A stretch of DNA of 64,000 nt from CAZNSX01 sp964575845 (GTDB lineage Bacteria > UBA8248 > CAZNSX01): the NCBI GenBank assembly GCA_964575845.1, contig CAZNSX010000004.1, positions 1-64,000 of the forward strand, written 5' to 3'. Shown here piece after piece: positions 50,737-59,465 of this stretch. The translations under genes and the position numbers were made by a program. The notes beneath the pieces were generated by a model. It saw only the letters and a list, made by a program, of their open reading frames with translations. It did no database searches and was not told where the DNA came from. The first letter of the stretch is position 1. Each line of letters opens with the position of its first letter.

Positions 50737-52218
50737 GTGCTCTGGGACCAAATCCTCCTCGTTCTCACCCCCTACTTTCTCGTGGTCTGCCTCTCCGGGA
50801 CGACGCTCGGAATCCTCTGGGGAGCCATGCCGGGGCTTTCGACCACCATGGCCATGGTGCTCCTCATCGGCCTCTCCGCCGGCATGTCTCAGAATGTCGC
50901 CATAATGTTCATGCTCGGCGTTTACACGGGGAGTGTATTCGGCGGGGCGATCTCGGCCGTCCTCATCAACATCCCGGGCACGCCCGCCGCCGTGCCCACC
51001 ATGATCGAGGGCCACCCTCTTGCCCTGAAGGGTGAGGGCGGGCTCGCGCTCGGTACCGCCATTGTCGCTTCCTTCATGGGGAACTGGGTGGGCATCCTGC
51101 TGCTGGTCGCCTTCATTCCCGTCATTCTCTGGGTGGCGCTGCAGTTCTGGTCCTGGGAGATGTTCTTGCTTGCGCTCTGGGGAATCGCCATCTGCGGCAC
51201 GATGACCTCGGGAGAGTCGCCCGTCAAGGGGTGGATATCCGGCTGGCTCGGGCTGCTCATCTCCTTCATCGGCCTCGACAGCATACACGGGGTCCCGCGC
51301 TTCACCTTCGGCATCGAGCTCCTGGAGGACGGCGTGAGCTACATCCCGGTTCTCATCGGACTCTTCGGCCTGGCCGAGATCCTCAAGGTCCTCCCCCAGA
51401 AGAGCCCTTACGCGATACCGAGCGAGGTCGGCCGGGTGGTCCCGCCCTTCTCGATGCTCTGGAAGTATGCGCGCTCCTCCATCCGCTCCGGCCTGCTGGG
51501 CACTCTCATCGGCGCCATCCCCGGCGCCGGGGCGAACGTGGCCTCGTTTGTCGCCTGGGATGTGGGCAAGCGCCGCGCCTCCGCCGAGGAGCGAGCGAAG
51601 TGGGGAAAAGGAAGCTACGAGGGGATCGTTTGCGCCGAGGTGGCGAACAACGCCAATATCGGCGGCTCGCTCCTGCCGACGCTCACCCTCGGAATCCCCG
51701 GAAACGCGCCCGCCGCCGCCATCATGGCCGCGCTGGAGCTCAAGAATGTAGTGCTCGGCCCGATGATCCAGGTCGAGCACCCCGGCCTCATCTACTTCAT
51801 CTATGCAGGGCTGATCGTGGCCAACTTCCTCATGTACGGTATGGCCATCGCGCTGGTGAAACCTTCGCTCAAGCTCTTCAGCCTCCCTCGCGAGCTGCTC
51901 ATGCCGCTGATCATCCCGCTCTGTGTGCTGGGCTCCTTTGCCGTAAACCTGAACATCTTTGACGTCTATATTATGTTCGCCACCGGCATCGTGGGCTATC
52001 TGCTCTACCGCTTCGGCTTCCCGCTGGCGCCGATGGTGCTGGCGGTCATCCTGGGCCCCATGGCGGATGAGAACCTCCGCCGGGCGCTCATTACCTTCGA
52101 GGGCAAATCGCTCTGGTTCGTCCTTTCACGTCCCATCGGGACGCTCCTCATACTGGTCGTGTTATACACCTTCTACGACGGGATCTTCCGGAGGACCAGA
52201 GCGCAAAAGAAGAAATAA
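50737..52218 (+). CDS. tctA: Tripartite tricarboxylate transporter large subunit
   Basis: A 493-residue membrane permease from GTG 50737. Strong TctA signatures: TTLGILWGAMPGLSTTMAMV, YTGSVFGGAISAVLINIPGT, PAAVPTMIEGHPLALKGEGG, LIGAIPGAGANVASFVAWDV and the VANNANIGGSLLPTLTLGIP stretch. About 12 hydrophobic segments. With TctB and the binding protein it forms a sodium- or proton-driven uptake system. Confidence 0.95.
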   Translation: MLWDQILLVLTPYFLVVCLSGTTLGILWGAMPGLSTTMAMVLLIGLSAGMSQNVAIMFMLGVYTGSVFGGAISAVLINIPGTPAAVPTMIEGHPLALKGEGGLALGTAIVASFMGNWVGILLLVAFIPVILWVALQFWSWEMFLLALWGIAICGTMTSGESPVKGWISGWLGLLISFIGLDSIHGVPRFTFGIELLEDGVSYIPVLIGLFGLAEILKVLPQKSPYAIPSEVGRVVPPFSMLWKYARSSIRSGLLGTLIGAIPGAGANVASFVAWDVGKRRASAEERAKWGKGSYEGIVCAEVANNANIGGSLLPTLTLGIPGNAPAAAIMAALELKNVVLGPMIQVEHPGLIYFIYAGLIVANFLMYGMAIALVKPSLKLFSLPRELLMPLIIPLCVLGSFAVNLNIFDVYIMFATGIVGYLLYRFGFPLAPMVLAVILGPMADENLRRALITFEGKSLWFVLSRPIGTLLILVVLYTFYDGIFRRTRAQKKK

Positions 52219-52524
52219 ACCGCTGGCGTCGCCTGAGCTGCACGCGGCCTAAGTGCTCCGCCGATTTTCGGCCCGGCGGCCGGAGACGGAAAAGGGGAAA
52301 TGAAAGGGGTTGCAGAGACGGCTTTGAGCGCATATGATTTCAAATAACGCATTTCTGCTGATAGTAATAATAACCTTCTTATGTTAATAATGGTCGCTTC
52401 GGTGGGGTAGCATGTGGAACCGCCCGGTCGTCCGCCCGCGGATATTTCTCCGGGAGAAGGCGGCGGGGCGGCGCAAATGTTTGGCCTCCCAGAGAGTGGG
52501 GCCGTGACGAGAGGAGGAGCTCTT
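52219..52524. other. Gene-free stretch before ABC binding protein
   Basis: About 300 bases with an AT-rich centre near 52330-52390, a plausible promoter region but without a clear consensus. Confidence 0.35.
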
Positions 52525-54060
52525 ATGCGCGCGCGAGTCTTGCTGGTCACAGTGGCCGTTTGGGTGGTCGTTGCCGCACTGGCGCTCTGGGGTCCCAGCC
52601 CGGCAGGGGCGGCACGGGACAGGATCATCGTGGCACAGGGCGGAGATGTCACGACCCTTGACCCGCACATGCACGCGGAAAACTACGCCTTCGTGATCCT
52701 CCAGCACATCTACGAAAAGCTCTTCACGCGTACCATCAAGGATGGGAAGCTCTTCCTTGAGCCGGTGCTCGCCGAATCCTACAAACTCCTTAATCCCACA
52801 ACCTGGGAGTTCAAGCTGCGGCGTGGCGTTACCTTCCATCACGGGGAGCCATTCACCGCGGCGGCGGTCAAGTACAGCATCGAGCGAATGCTGAACCCCG
52901 AGCAAAAGGCCCGCTATAGGGGTCTGGTGGTGGTGGTTGACCGTGTCGAGGTCGTGGATGACTATACGGTGCGGATCTACACAAAGGAGCCGTTCCCCAT
53001 ACTGCGGCTGAACCTGGCCTACGCCGTCTCCATCGTGCCGCCCAAGTACTTCCAGGAGAAGGGCGACAAGTACGTTGCCCAGCATCCCTCCGGCACAGGC
53101 CCCTATCGCTTCGTCCGCTGGGTGAAGGATGACGAGCTGGTGCTCAAGGCTTACCCCGGCTACTGGCGGCCCGGAATCCCGCGGGTCCCCAATCTCATCT
53201 TCAAGCCCATCCCGGAGGAGGCGAGCCGTGTGGCGACCCTGCTGGCTGGCGATGTGGACGTCATCCGGGATGTCTCGCCGACCTCGGTCCCCCGGCTGCG
53301 CGAGAGCGAGACGGTTGAGCCGCGCATCGTCCCGACCGGGATGGTGGTCCACTTCGCCTTAGACACCCTGAGCCCTGGGCCGCTCAAAGATGCCCGGGTG
53401 CGCCGGGCGCTCAACCTTGCGGTTAACAAGCAGCTGATCATTAAGCAGGTCCTGGGCGGCTTCGCGACCCAGGTGCCGGGGCCCATCACTCAGTTCCACT
53501 TCGGCTTCGACCCCTCGGTGCCGGCCTTTGACTACAATCCCGACGAAGCCCGGCGCCTGCTGGCGGAGGCCGGCTATCCTCAAGGCTTCAGCATGACAAT
53601 CAACGCGCCCACCGGCCGTTACCTGAATGACAAGGAAGTTGCCCAGGCTGTTGCTTATATGCTGGGCCAGGTCGGCGTCAAGGTCAACCTCGTGACCCAC
53701 GAGTGGGCGGGCTACATGGGCAAGATCTACCGCAAAGAGCTGGGCACCTATATGATGGGGTGGGGCGGCTCTCTCGACGCCGACGGCACGATGTACAATC
53801 TCCTCTACTCCACGCAGGTCTTCGCCCGGATCAAGAATGAGCGCCTCGACCAGTTGCTGATGCAGGGCAAGGCGGTGATGGACCCGAAGGAGCGGGAGAA
53901 GACCTATGCCGAGGCGCAGCGGATCGTGCACGAGCAGGCGCCTTGGATCTTCCTCTATGCCCAGAATGACATCTTTGCGGCCAAGCGCGACCTCGTCTGG
54001 CAGCCTCAGGGGGCGCACCCCACCCTCTCGCTGCGGTTCTGGGAGGCATACTGGAAGTAA
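52525..54060 (+). CDS. Peptide/nickel-type ABC substrate-binding protein
   Basis: A 511-residue exported binding protein (SBP family 5). ATG 52525 follows gaggagg; the signal peptide is VLLVTVAVWVVVAALALWGP. Family segments include GGDVTTLDPHMHAENYAFVI, LAESYKLLNPTTWEFKLRRG, VTFHHGEPFTAAAVKYSIER and LAVNKQLIIKQVLGG. Such proteins bind peptides, nickel, opines or glutathione. It begins a set with an M20 hydrolase and two permeases. Confidence 0.92.
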   Translation: MRARVLLVTVAVWVVVAALALWGPSPAGAARDRIIVAQGGDVTTLDPHMHAENYAFVILQHIYEKLFTRTIKDGKLFLEPVLAESYKLLNPTTWEFKLRRGVTFHHGEPFTAAAVKYSIERMLNPEQKARYRGLVVVVDRVEVVDDYTVRIYTKEPFPILRLNLAYAVSIVPPKYFQEKGDKYVAQHPSGTGPYRFVRWVKDDELVLKAYPGYWRPGIPRVPNLIFKPIPEEASRVATLLAGDVDVIRDVSPTSVPRLRESETVEPRIVPTGMVVHFALDTLSPGPLKDARVRRALNLAVNKQLIIKQVLGGFATQVPGPITQFHFGFDPSVPAFDYNPDEARRLLAEAGYPQGFSMTINAPTGRYLNDKEVAQAVAYMLGQVGVKVNLVTHEWAGYMGKIYRKELGTYMMGWGGSLDADGTMYNLLYSTQVFARIKNERLDQLLMQGKAVMDPKEREKTYAEAQRIVHEQAPWIFLYAQNDIFAAKRDLVWQPQGAHPTLSLRFWEAYWK

Positions 54061-54159
54061 GAAAACTAGAGCGGGTGAGTGGTCGATAATAATCGACGCC
54101 GAGGGAGAGAGGCGCGGGGCTGAGCTCGGCGCCTCTCTCCCCGCAAGGGAGGCTCGGTG

Positions 54160-55611
54160 ATGGGTGAATACGACAAGATCTTCGCATACATGGACGAGCA
54201 CTTTGACGAGCGGCTGGAGAAGCTCCGGGCCTACCTGCGTGTCCCCGCCATCTCACCAAAAAATGAGGGGGTGCGTGAGAGTGCGGAGATGACTCTCGGC
54301 TACATCGAGGAGCTGGGCGCCGAGGATGCTCGCTTGGTCGAAACCGAGGGCAACCCGGTCGTCTTCGGCAAGCTCTACTCCAAAAACCCCAACGCCAAGA
54401 CCCTCATCTGCTACGGCATGTACGACGTGATGCCGGTCGACGAGCCTGGGTGGGCGGTCCCGCCCTTCGAGGGTGCCATCATCGAGCCTAAGCGCATCGG
54501 CGCTCCGACCCGGTTCGGCAAGCTGCTCGTGGCTCGCGGGGTGGCCAACCAAAAGGGCCAACTCATGGTGTTCCTCAACGCGGTGGAGACCCTGCAGAAG
54601 GTGACCGGAGACATTCCCGTCAACATCATTTTCGCTGTAGAGGGCGAAGAGGAGCTGGGCAGCCCGAGCTTCCCCGAGTTCTTCCAGAAGTGCTTCGATG
54701 ACCTGAAGACGGCCGATGCCGTGCACTGGCAGGGTTTTCGCACGGACGAGGTGGGCCGCCACATGATCCAGCGCGGCTACAAGGGTTGGGTGAACCTGGA
54801 GCTCAAGGTCACCGGTGGTGACTGGGGAGGACCGGCCGGCCGCTCGCTCTTCGCAGCGGACGCGGCCTGGGTGGACGCGCCCATACCACATCTGCTGGCG
54901 GCGGTGAATACCATCATAGACAAAGACGGCAATATCTTGGTTGAGGGCTTTTACGACGATGTGCGGCCCCTCACGCCGACCGAGCGGGAGGAGATAGGGG
55001 TCGTTGAGCAGACCTTCGATGAAGCCTCCACGATGCAGAACTGGCAGATCAAGAAGTTCAAGCAAGGCCGGCCCGGCCGCGAGCTGGTGGGCAAGTACAT
55101 CACAGGCCCCCTCATCAACATAGACGGCATGGTCGGGGGCTACACGGGCCCGAAGATCTGGACCAACCTCCCGCGCACGGGGCTCATCAAGATGGACGTG
55201 CGCCTGGTTCCCGACATGACGCCCGGGGTGATAATCGAGAAGATCAAGGCGCACCTCGTCAAGCAGGGCTTTCCGGAGGTGACGGTACGGGTGCTATCCT
55301 CCTACGACTGGTGCCGCACCCCGGCGGAGGCAGAGATCATCCAGGCCGCGGTGAAGGCGACCGAGCTCCTGGGTGCACCCTACATCATGTGGCCTACCTG
55401 GGTCGGGTGCTCGCCGCTCTACATCTTCAACAAGGCCCCCCTGCACCTGCCCTTCTCCATCACGGGCATGGGCCACCGCGGGCGCTCACATCAGGCCAAT
55501 GAGTACGTGGCCGTGGAGGGCCTTCGCGAGGGCGAGCGCTATGCCGCCGCGCTCATGTGTGAATTTGCCAAGATGGGGCGCTCGCGGAAGGTGACAGAGT
55601 TGGAGTTCTGA
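54160..55611 (+). CDS. M20-family metallohydrolase with altered metal ligands
   Basis: A 483-residue peptidase/deacylase-like protein; ATG 54160 is best spaced from aagggagg. Fold hallmarks are LVETEGNPVVFGKLYSKNPN, ICYGMYDVMPVDEPGWAVPP and FAVEGEEELGSPSFPEFFQK. The usual first metal-ligand motif GHxD reads GMYD, and the D of the second (GxxDxKG) reads N in GVANQKGQ; the EE pair is kept. This pattern exists in a subgroup of M20 proteins. It sits inside the peptide-transporter gene set, so hydrolysis of an imported peptide or amide is a reasonable inference. Confidence 0.85.
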   Translation: MGEYDKIFAYMDEHFDERLEKLRAYLRVPAISPKNEGVRESAEMTLGYIEELGAEDARLVETEGNPVVFGKLYSKNPNAKTLICYGMYDVMPVDEPGWAVPPFEGAIIEPKRIGAPTRFGKLLVARGVANQKGQLMVFLNAVETLQKVTGDIPVNIIFAVEGEEELGSPSFPEFFQKCFDDLKTADAVHWQGFRTDEVGRHMIQRGYKGWVNLELKVTGGDWGGPAGRSLFAADAAWVDAPIPHLLAAVNTIIDKDGNILVEGFYDDVRPLTPTEREEIGVVEQTFDEASTMQNWQIKKFKQGRPGRELVGKYITGPLINIDGMVGGYTGPKIWTNLPRTGLIKMDVRLVPDMTPGVIIEKIKAHLVKQGFPEVTVRVLSSYDWCRTPAEAEIIQAAVKATELLGAPYIMWPTWVGCSPLYIFNKAPLHLPFSITGMGHRGRSHQANEYVAVEGLREGERYAAALMCEFAKMGRSRKVTELEF

Positions 55612-55667
55612 GCGCGGCCCCCCATCCCTAAATCGGACCCCCGGCGCTGAGCAGGGGCAGGGCGGAT

Positions 55668-56585
55668 ATGCGCGCGTATCTCGTTAAGCGATGCCTCCAG
55701 GCCCTCCTGGTGTTCGTCGGCATCGGCCTTGTCGTCTTCCTCTTGCTCCATCTCACGGGCGACCCCACCCTGCTCCTCCTCCCCCCCGAGGCGAGCCCCG
55801 AGGACATCGAGCTCCTGCGCAAGCAGATGGGCTTCGATGACCCGCTCTACATTCAATATTGGCGGTTCTTCAAGGGGACGCTGCGCGGGGATTTCGGCGA
55901 CTCCTTCCGCCACAACCAGCCGGCCATCGACCTGGTAATAGAGCGGGTCCCGGCCACCGTGGAGCTGGCGACGGTCGCCATGATCATCGCTCTCGCCGTG
56001 GCCCTGCCGGTGGGCATTTTCTCCGCTGTGCGTCGTGACACGAGTGTGGACCACCTGGGAATGGCCTTCGCGCTGCTCGGACAGTCAATGCCCGTATTCT
56101 GGCTGGGCCTCATGCTGGTGCTGGTCTTCTCGGTGAATCTCCACTGGCTTCCGGCCACAGGCCGCGGGGACTGGTCGCAGATCGTGCTCCCCGCCATCAC
56201 GTTGGCGATGTTCTCCATGGGTCGCATCGCGCGGCTGGTGCGCTCCGGGATGCTGGAGACCCTCAACCAGGACTACATCCGGACCGCTGAATCCAAGGGC
56301 CTCGGGCGCCGGCGGATCATCTGCATCCATGCCCTGCGTAACACTTCTGTCCAGATTATCACTATTGTGGGCATGGAGGTGGGCACGCTCCTGGGCGGAG
56401 CGGTCATCACCGAGACCATCTTCGCCTGGCCCGGCGTCGGACGCCTGGCCATCCAGGCCATCTACAACCGCGACTACCCGGTGGTACAGGCCGACGTGTT
56501 CATGCTGGCCCTGATCTTCGTTGTCATCAACCTGGTGACCGACATCCTTTACAGCTACCTCGACCCAAGGGTGCGATTCGAATGA
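55668..56585 (+). CDS. Peptide-type ABC transporter permease (DppB-like)
   Basis: A 305-residue permease with six hydrophobic helices. It starts with YLVKRCLQALLVFVGIGLVV and has the cytoplasmic EAA-type loop DYIRTAESKGLGRRRIICIH and the close VVINLVTDILYSYLDPRVRF. It pairs with the next permease through a four-base overlap. The ATPase genes that should follow are not present in the window. Confidence 0.93.
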   Translation: MRAYLVKRCLQALLVFVGIGLVVFLLLHLTGDPTLLLLPPEASPEDIELLRKQMGFDDPLYIQYWRFFKGTLRGDFGDSFRHNQPAIDLVIERVPATVELATVAMIIALAVALPVGIFSAVRRDTSVDHLGMAFALLGQSMPVFWLGLMLVLVFSVNLHWLPATGRGDWSQIVLPAITLAMFSMGRIARLVRSGMLETLNQDYIRTAESKGLGRRRIICIHALRNTSVQIITIVGMEVGTLLGGAVITETIFAWPGVGRLAIQAIYNRDYPVVQADVFMLALIFVVINLVTDILYSYLDPRVRFE

Positions 56586-57508
56586 GCGAGGAAGCACTGC
56601 GCGCATCCGCGTCGGAGGTGCCCGGCGAGAGGGGCCGTCCCGCCGAATGGCGCCGGATGCTGAGGCGGATGGGCCGGGGTGTGCTGCGAAGTCGCGGCGG
56701 ATGCTTCGGGGTGATCATGGTGATGGCCATGGTGTTCGCCGCCGCCTTGGCCCCCCACCTGGCGCCCCACAGTCCACTGACCCAGAACCTCCTCGCGCGG
56801 ACCGCGCCCCCCGCCTGGATGGCGGGCGGCTCGATGCGATATCTTTTGGGTACTGACCAGCTGGGACGCGACATCGCGAGCCGCATCATCTACGGCGCTC
56901 GGGTGAGCCTGCTGGTGGGCGTGACAGCGGTGAGCATCTCCGCTGTACTGGGCGTCCTCATCGGCCTCGTTGCGGGTTACTACAAAGGCGGCATAGACAA
57001 CTTCTTCATGCGGATCGCCGACATCCAGCTCTCATTCCCGCTCATTCTTCTAGCCATCTCGATCATCGCAGTGCTGGGGCCAACCCTCCGTAACATAATC
57101 CTCTACATGGGCATCGCCGGCTGGGTGCTCTACGCGCGGATCGTGCGGGCAGAGGTGCTCTCGCTGCGCGAGCGGGAGTTCGTCCAGGCGGTCCGCGCCG
57201 CCGGAGGTAGCGACCTTCGGATTCTCTTCCGGCACATCCTGCCGAACCTGCTCACGCCATGCATCGTCATCTCGACCCTTCAGGTCGCCCGTGTAATCAT
57301 CATGGAGTCCTCGCTGACCTTCCTGGGCCTGGGGATCCCCCCGCCCACACCCACCTGGGGTGGCATGCTGAGCGATGGCCGCGGCTACCTCTACAGCGCC
57401 TGGTGGATAGCCACATTGCCCGGCCTGGCCATCCTGCTCACCGTGCTTGGGATCAACCTGCTCGGCGACCGCCTGCGGGATGTGCTGGATCCCCGCCTGG
57501 ATGTGTGA
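56582..57508 (+). CDS. Peptide-type ABC transporter permease (DppC-like)
   Basis: A 308-residue permease. Signatures are LLGTDQLGRDIASRIIYGAR, VSLLVGVTAVSISAVLGVLI, the EAA-type loop REFVQAVRAAGGSDLRILFR and FLGLGIPPPTPTWGGMLSDG. It overlaps the DppB-like gene. No nucleotide-binding subunit follows; the next gene encodes an unrelated membrane protein. Confidence 0.93.
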   Translation: MSEEALRASASEVPGERGRPAEWRRMLRRMGRGVLRSRGGCFGVIMVMAMVFAAALAPHLAPHSPLTQNLLARTAPPAWMAGGSMRYLLGTDQLGRDIASRIIYGARVSLLVGVTAVSISAVLGVLIGLVAGYYKGGIDNFFMRIADIQLSFPLILLAISIIAVLGPTLRNIILYMGIAGWVLYARIVRAEVLSLREREFVQAVRAAGGSDLRILFRHILPNLLTPCIVISTLQVARVIIMESSLTFLGLGIPPPTPTWGGMLSDGRGYLYSAWWIATLPGLAILLTVLGINLLGDRLRDVLDPRLDV

Positions 57509-57621
57509 GAGCGATGAGGAAGTGGAGGCCCTCTTGGCAGAATGTGCTCCAAGCGGACTCAGCTGCCGCCATGTCAATAATCTCTCGGCACTCAGGCCTT
57601 AGCCCCCTCCAGCAATTAGGG

Positions 57622-57627
57622 TATAAT
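57622..57627 (+). promoter_or_regulatory. Possible -10 box upstream of permease gene
   Basis: A perfect TATAAT in the gap after the DppC-like gene, about 160 bases before the permease start. There is no clear -35. Confidence 0.3.
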
Positions 57628-57790
57628 CCCGGTTTGCTTGGAGAATCCATCTCGCGCCATACGGAGGCCGGAGGCCGACCCGGGGGAACCAGGGGCGGAG
57701 GTGCCCCCTCTCGGTTCCAGATGGACTCTCCCGAGACCCGGCGCGGTCTACGGAAATACTCCCCCGTATAAGCGGGCGGAGGGATGCATC

Positions 57791-58318
57791 ATGGATAAAA
57801 GGAGAAGGAGCTCGTCCATGCTGGTTGCAACGATCATAATGGGAGTGCTTGCCGCTATTCTTCTTTTTGTGGGCTACTCCAAGGGACAGGGCCAACATAT
57901 AGCCGGCATGAGGTCCGCTCTGACGATATTGGCCCAAATCCTTCCCTTGCTGGTCCTAGCCTTCCTCGTGGCCGGCATGGTCCAGGTTCTTCTCCCTCAA
58001 GAAGTGATATCCAAATGGGTGGGCGTGGAATCCGGCATGCGCGGGATACTCATCGGCACAGTGGCCGGCGGTTTTACCCCCGGCGGCCCCTATGTCAGCT
58101 TGCCCCTCGTTGCCGGCTTCGTACGCTCGGGCGCCAGCGTGGGAACCCTGGTTGCTTTTCTGACAGCTTGGGGGTTGTGGGGAGTCAGCCGGTTGCCGAT
58201 GGAAGTGGGGATATTGGGCTGGAGATTGACGTTCATCCGCGTTGCGAGCACCTTCTTCTTCCCGCCCATTGCCGGACTGATAGCTCAGGCACTCTTCGGA
58301 GGTAGCAAGTTTACATAA
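57791..58318 (+). CDS. Half-size ArsP/DUF318-type permease
   Basis: A 175-residue membrane protein from ATG 57791 (ribosome site gcggaggg). It has five or so helices, with LVLAFLVAGMVQVLLPQEVI, KWVGVESGMRGILIGTVAGG, FTPGGPYVSLPLVAGFVRSG and FLTAWGLWGVSRLPMEVGIL. Full-length permeases of this family have two such repeats of about 150 residues; only one is here, so it likely works as a dimer. Family members move metalloid or organic compounds; substrate unknown. Confidence 0.75.
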   Translation: MDKRRRSSSMLVATIIMGVLAAILLFVGYSKGQGQHIAGMRSALTILAQILPLLVLAFLVAGMVQVLLPQEVISKWVGVESGMRGILIGTVAGGFTPGGPYVSLPLVAGFVRSGASVGTLVAFLTAWGLWGVSRLPMEVGILGWRLTFIRVASTFFFPPIAGLIAQALFGGSKFT

Positions 58319-58343
58319 GAGCTCAATTCCCGGCGCCCGCAAA

Positions 58344-58367
58344 CCCGCTAAAAAATCTTTTAGCGGG
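58344..58367. repeat. Perfect hairpin CCCGCTAAAA/TTTTAGCGGG
   Basis: Ten-base arms around a four-base loop, 26 bases after the permease stop. T and A runs lie inside the stem; it probably serves as a transcript-end structure. Confidence 0.6.
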
Positions 58368-58447
58368 CGGCCCACAAGCGGGAGAGAGAGGTTCCCGCTT
58401 TCGGCATACGCCGATGAAAAGCCATATCACAAGGGAGGAAAGGAAGG

Positions 58448-58744
58448 ATGGGGAAGCCGTTTTTCGTCGATCTGATGGAGAAAAATGACCTGGAACTGTT
58501 GAAGAATATGAGCTCCCTCCGCGAGTTTGCGATGAAGGAGGGTGCCCTCCCGGCAAAGGTGAAGATTCTGATGTGCCTTCTGGCCGACGCGATACTCGGT
58601 CACCCCGAAGGCGTAAAGGCCCTTGCCGAGGAGGCCCGTACCCAGGGAGCCACCGAGGGGGAGATCGCTGAGACCGTGCGCATGGCCTTTTTCCTCGGCG
58701 GCCTGCCCGGCCTCGTCGTCGGAACCTTCGCCTTTCAGGGGTAG
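58448..58744 (+). CDS. Carboxymuconolactone decarboxylase-family protein
   Basis: A 98-residue AhpD-like protein (LREFAMKEGALPAKVKILMC, LLADAILGHPEGVKALAEEA, RTQGATEGEIAETVRMAFFL). Most family peroxidases carry a CxxC pair; here only one Cys (KILMC) is present, so disulfide-relay peroxidase chemistry is unlikely. Start ATG 58448 follows aaaggaagg. Function not clear. Confidence 0.8.
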   Translation: MGKPFFVDLMEKNDLELLKNMSSLREFAMKEGALPAKVKILMCLLADAILGHPEGVKALAEEARTQGATEGEIAETVRMAFFLGGLPGLVVGTFAFQG

Positions 58745-59065
58745 CCGGGGTGGGGTGAGGCTGAGTCTCACCCCTATCCACCAAGGATATTCACGCCACG
58801 GCCGCGACCCGCCCGAAGGCTAACTCTCATCTCTTTCCCGAGGGAGCCCACCCGCCGAGAATCCCACTTTTCAGGGCCATCATGCCCCTGAAAAAAATTT
58901 ATGAAATCGCCTTTTCCCCGGAATTTTGACCGCCCGCCAGTTGTTCATAAAGCCATAAGGAGACTCCCATGGGGAAGAGTGGCGATTCGAAGTAAGACCC
59001 TGCATTAGGGTCCTGGTAGTTAACACTTGGTCAATCGCTTTACCCTCAAAAAAAGGAGAAAAATA
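58745..59065. other. Gene-free stretch with hairpins
   Basis: About 320 bases. It begins with a hairpin GGGGTGAG/CTCACCCC (58752-58774) just after the previous stop and has a small GACCCT/AGGGTC hairpin near 58998. No gene is evident. Confidence 0.5.
58752..58774. repeat. Inverted repeat GGGGTGAG/CTCACCCC
   Basis: Eight-base arms around seven bases, right after the stop of the previous gene. Without a T-run it is a weak terminator. Confidence 0.5.
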
Positions 59066-59326
59066 ATGAGAATGGCTCTGACCGTGTTGGCAATCACCTC
59101 ATTTGTTGTCCTGACCCTTGGCTCAAGCCTGGCTCTTGCCGGAGGGGCCTCCGCTTGTAAGACCGAGATCGAGCGAGCAGAGGCGAAGCTGGCCGAGGTG
59201 CAGGATAGAGAGATGCGCATGCAAGCTGAGGGATGGCTGCTGAAGGCCAAGGGCTCGCACAACCTCGCCAACTATTGGGATTGCGAGGAAGAGGCGGCAA
59301 AAGCCCTCAAGGTGATTGCAAAGTAA
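59066..59326 (+). CDS. Small secreted helical protein, unknown function
   Basis: An 86-residue protein with signal peptide MRMALTVLAITSFVVLTLGS and cleavage likely after ALAGGASA. The mature part is mostly helical and charged (EIERAEAKLAEVQDREMRMQ, AEGWLLKAKGSHNLANYWDC) with two Cys that may form a disulfide. ATG 59066 follows aaaggag. No named family recognised. A strong terminator follows. Confidence 0.6.
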   Translation: MRMALTVLAITSFVVLTLGSSLALAGGASACKTEIERAEAKLAEVQDREMRMQAEGWLLKAKGSHNLANYWDCEEEAAKALKVIAK

Positions 59327-59390
59327 CGCCGCCCCTGAAACATTCAGGGAGCAAAGCCTCACGTTGATGTAACTATAGCCCTGCAACAAA

Positions 59391-59421
59391 GCCTGGCGAC
59401 GGGGATGTCGCCGGGCTTTTT
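59391..59421 (+). terminator. Rho-independent terminator
   Basis: GCCTGGCGAC (59391-59400) pairs with GTCGCCGGGC (59407-59416), one G-U pair, followed by TTTTT. It ends the small secreted protein gene. Confidence 0.88.
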
Positions 59422-59465
59422 CATTCATGTGCAGCTAGCTACACGACTAGCTCTGGGGGCCTCTT

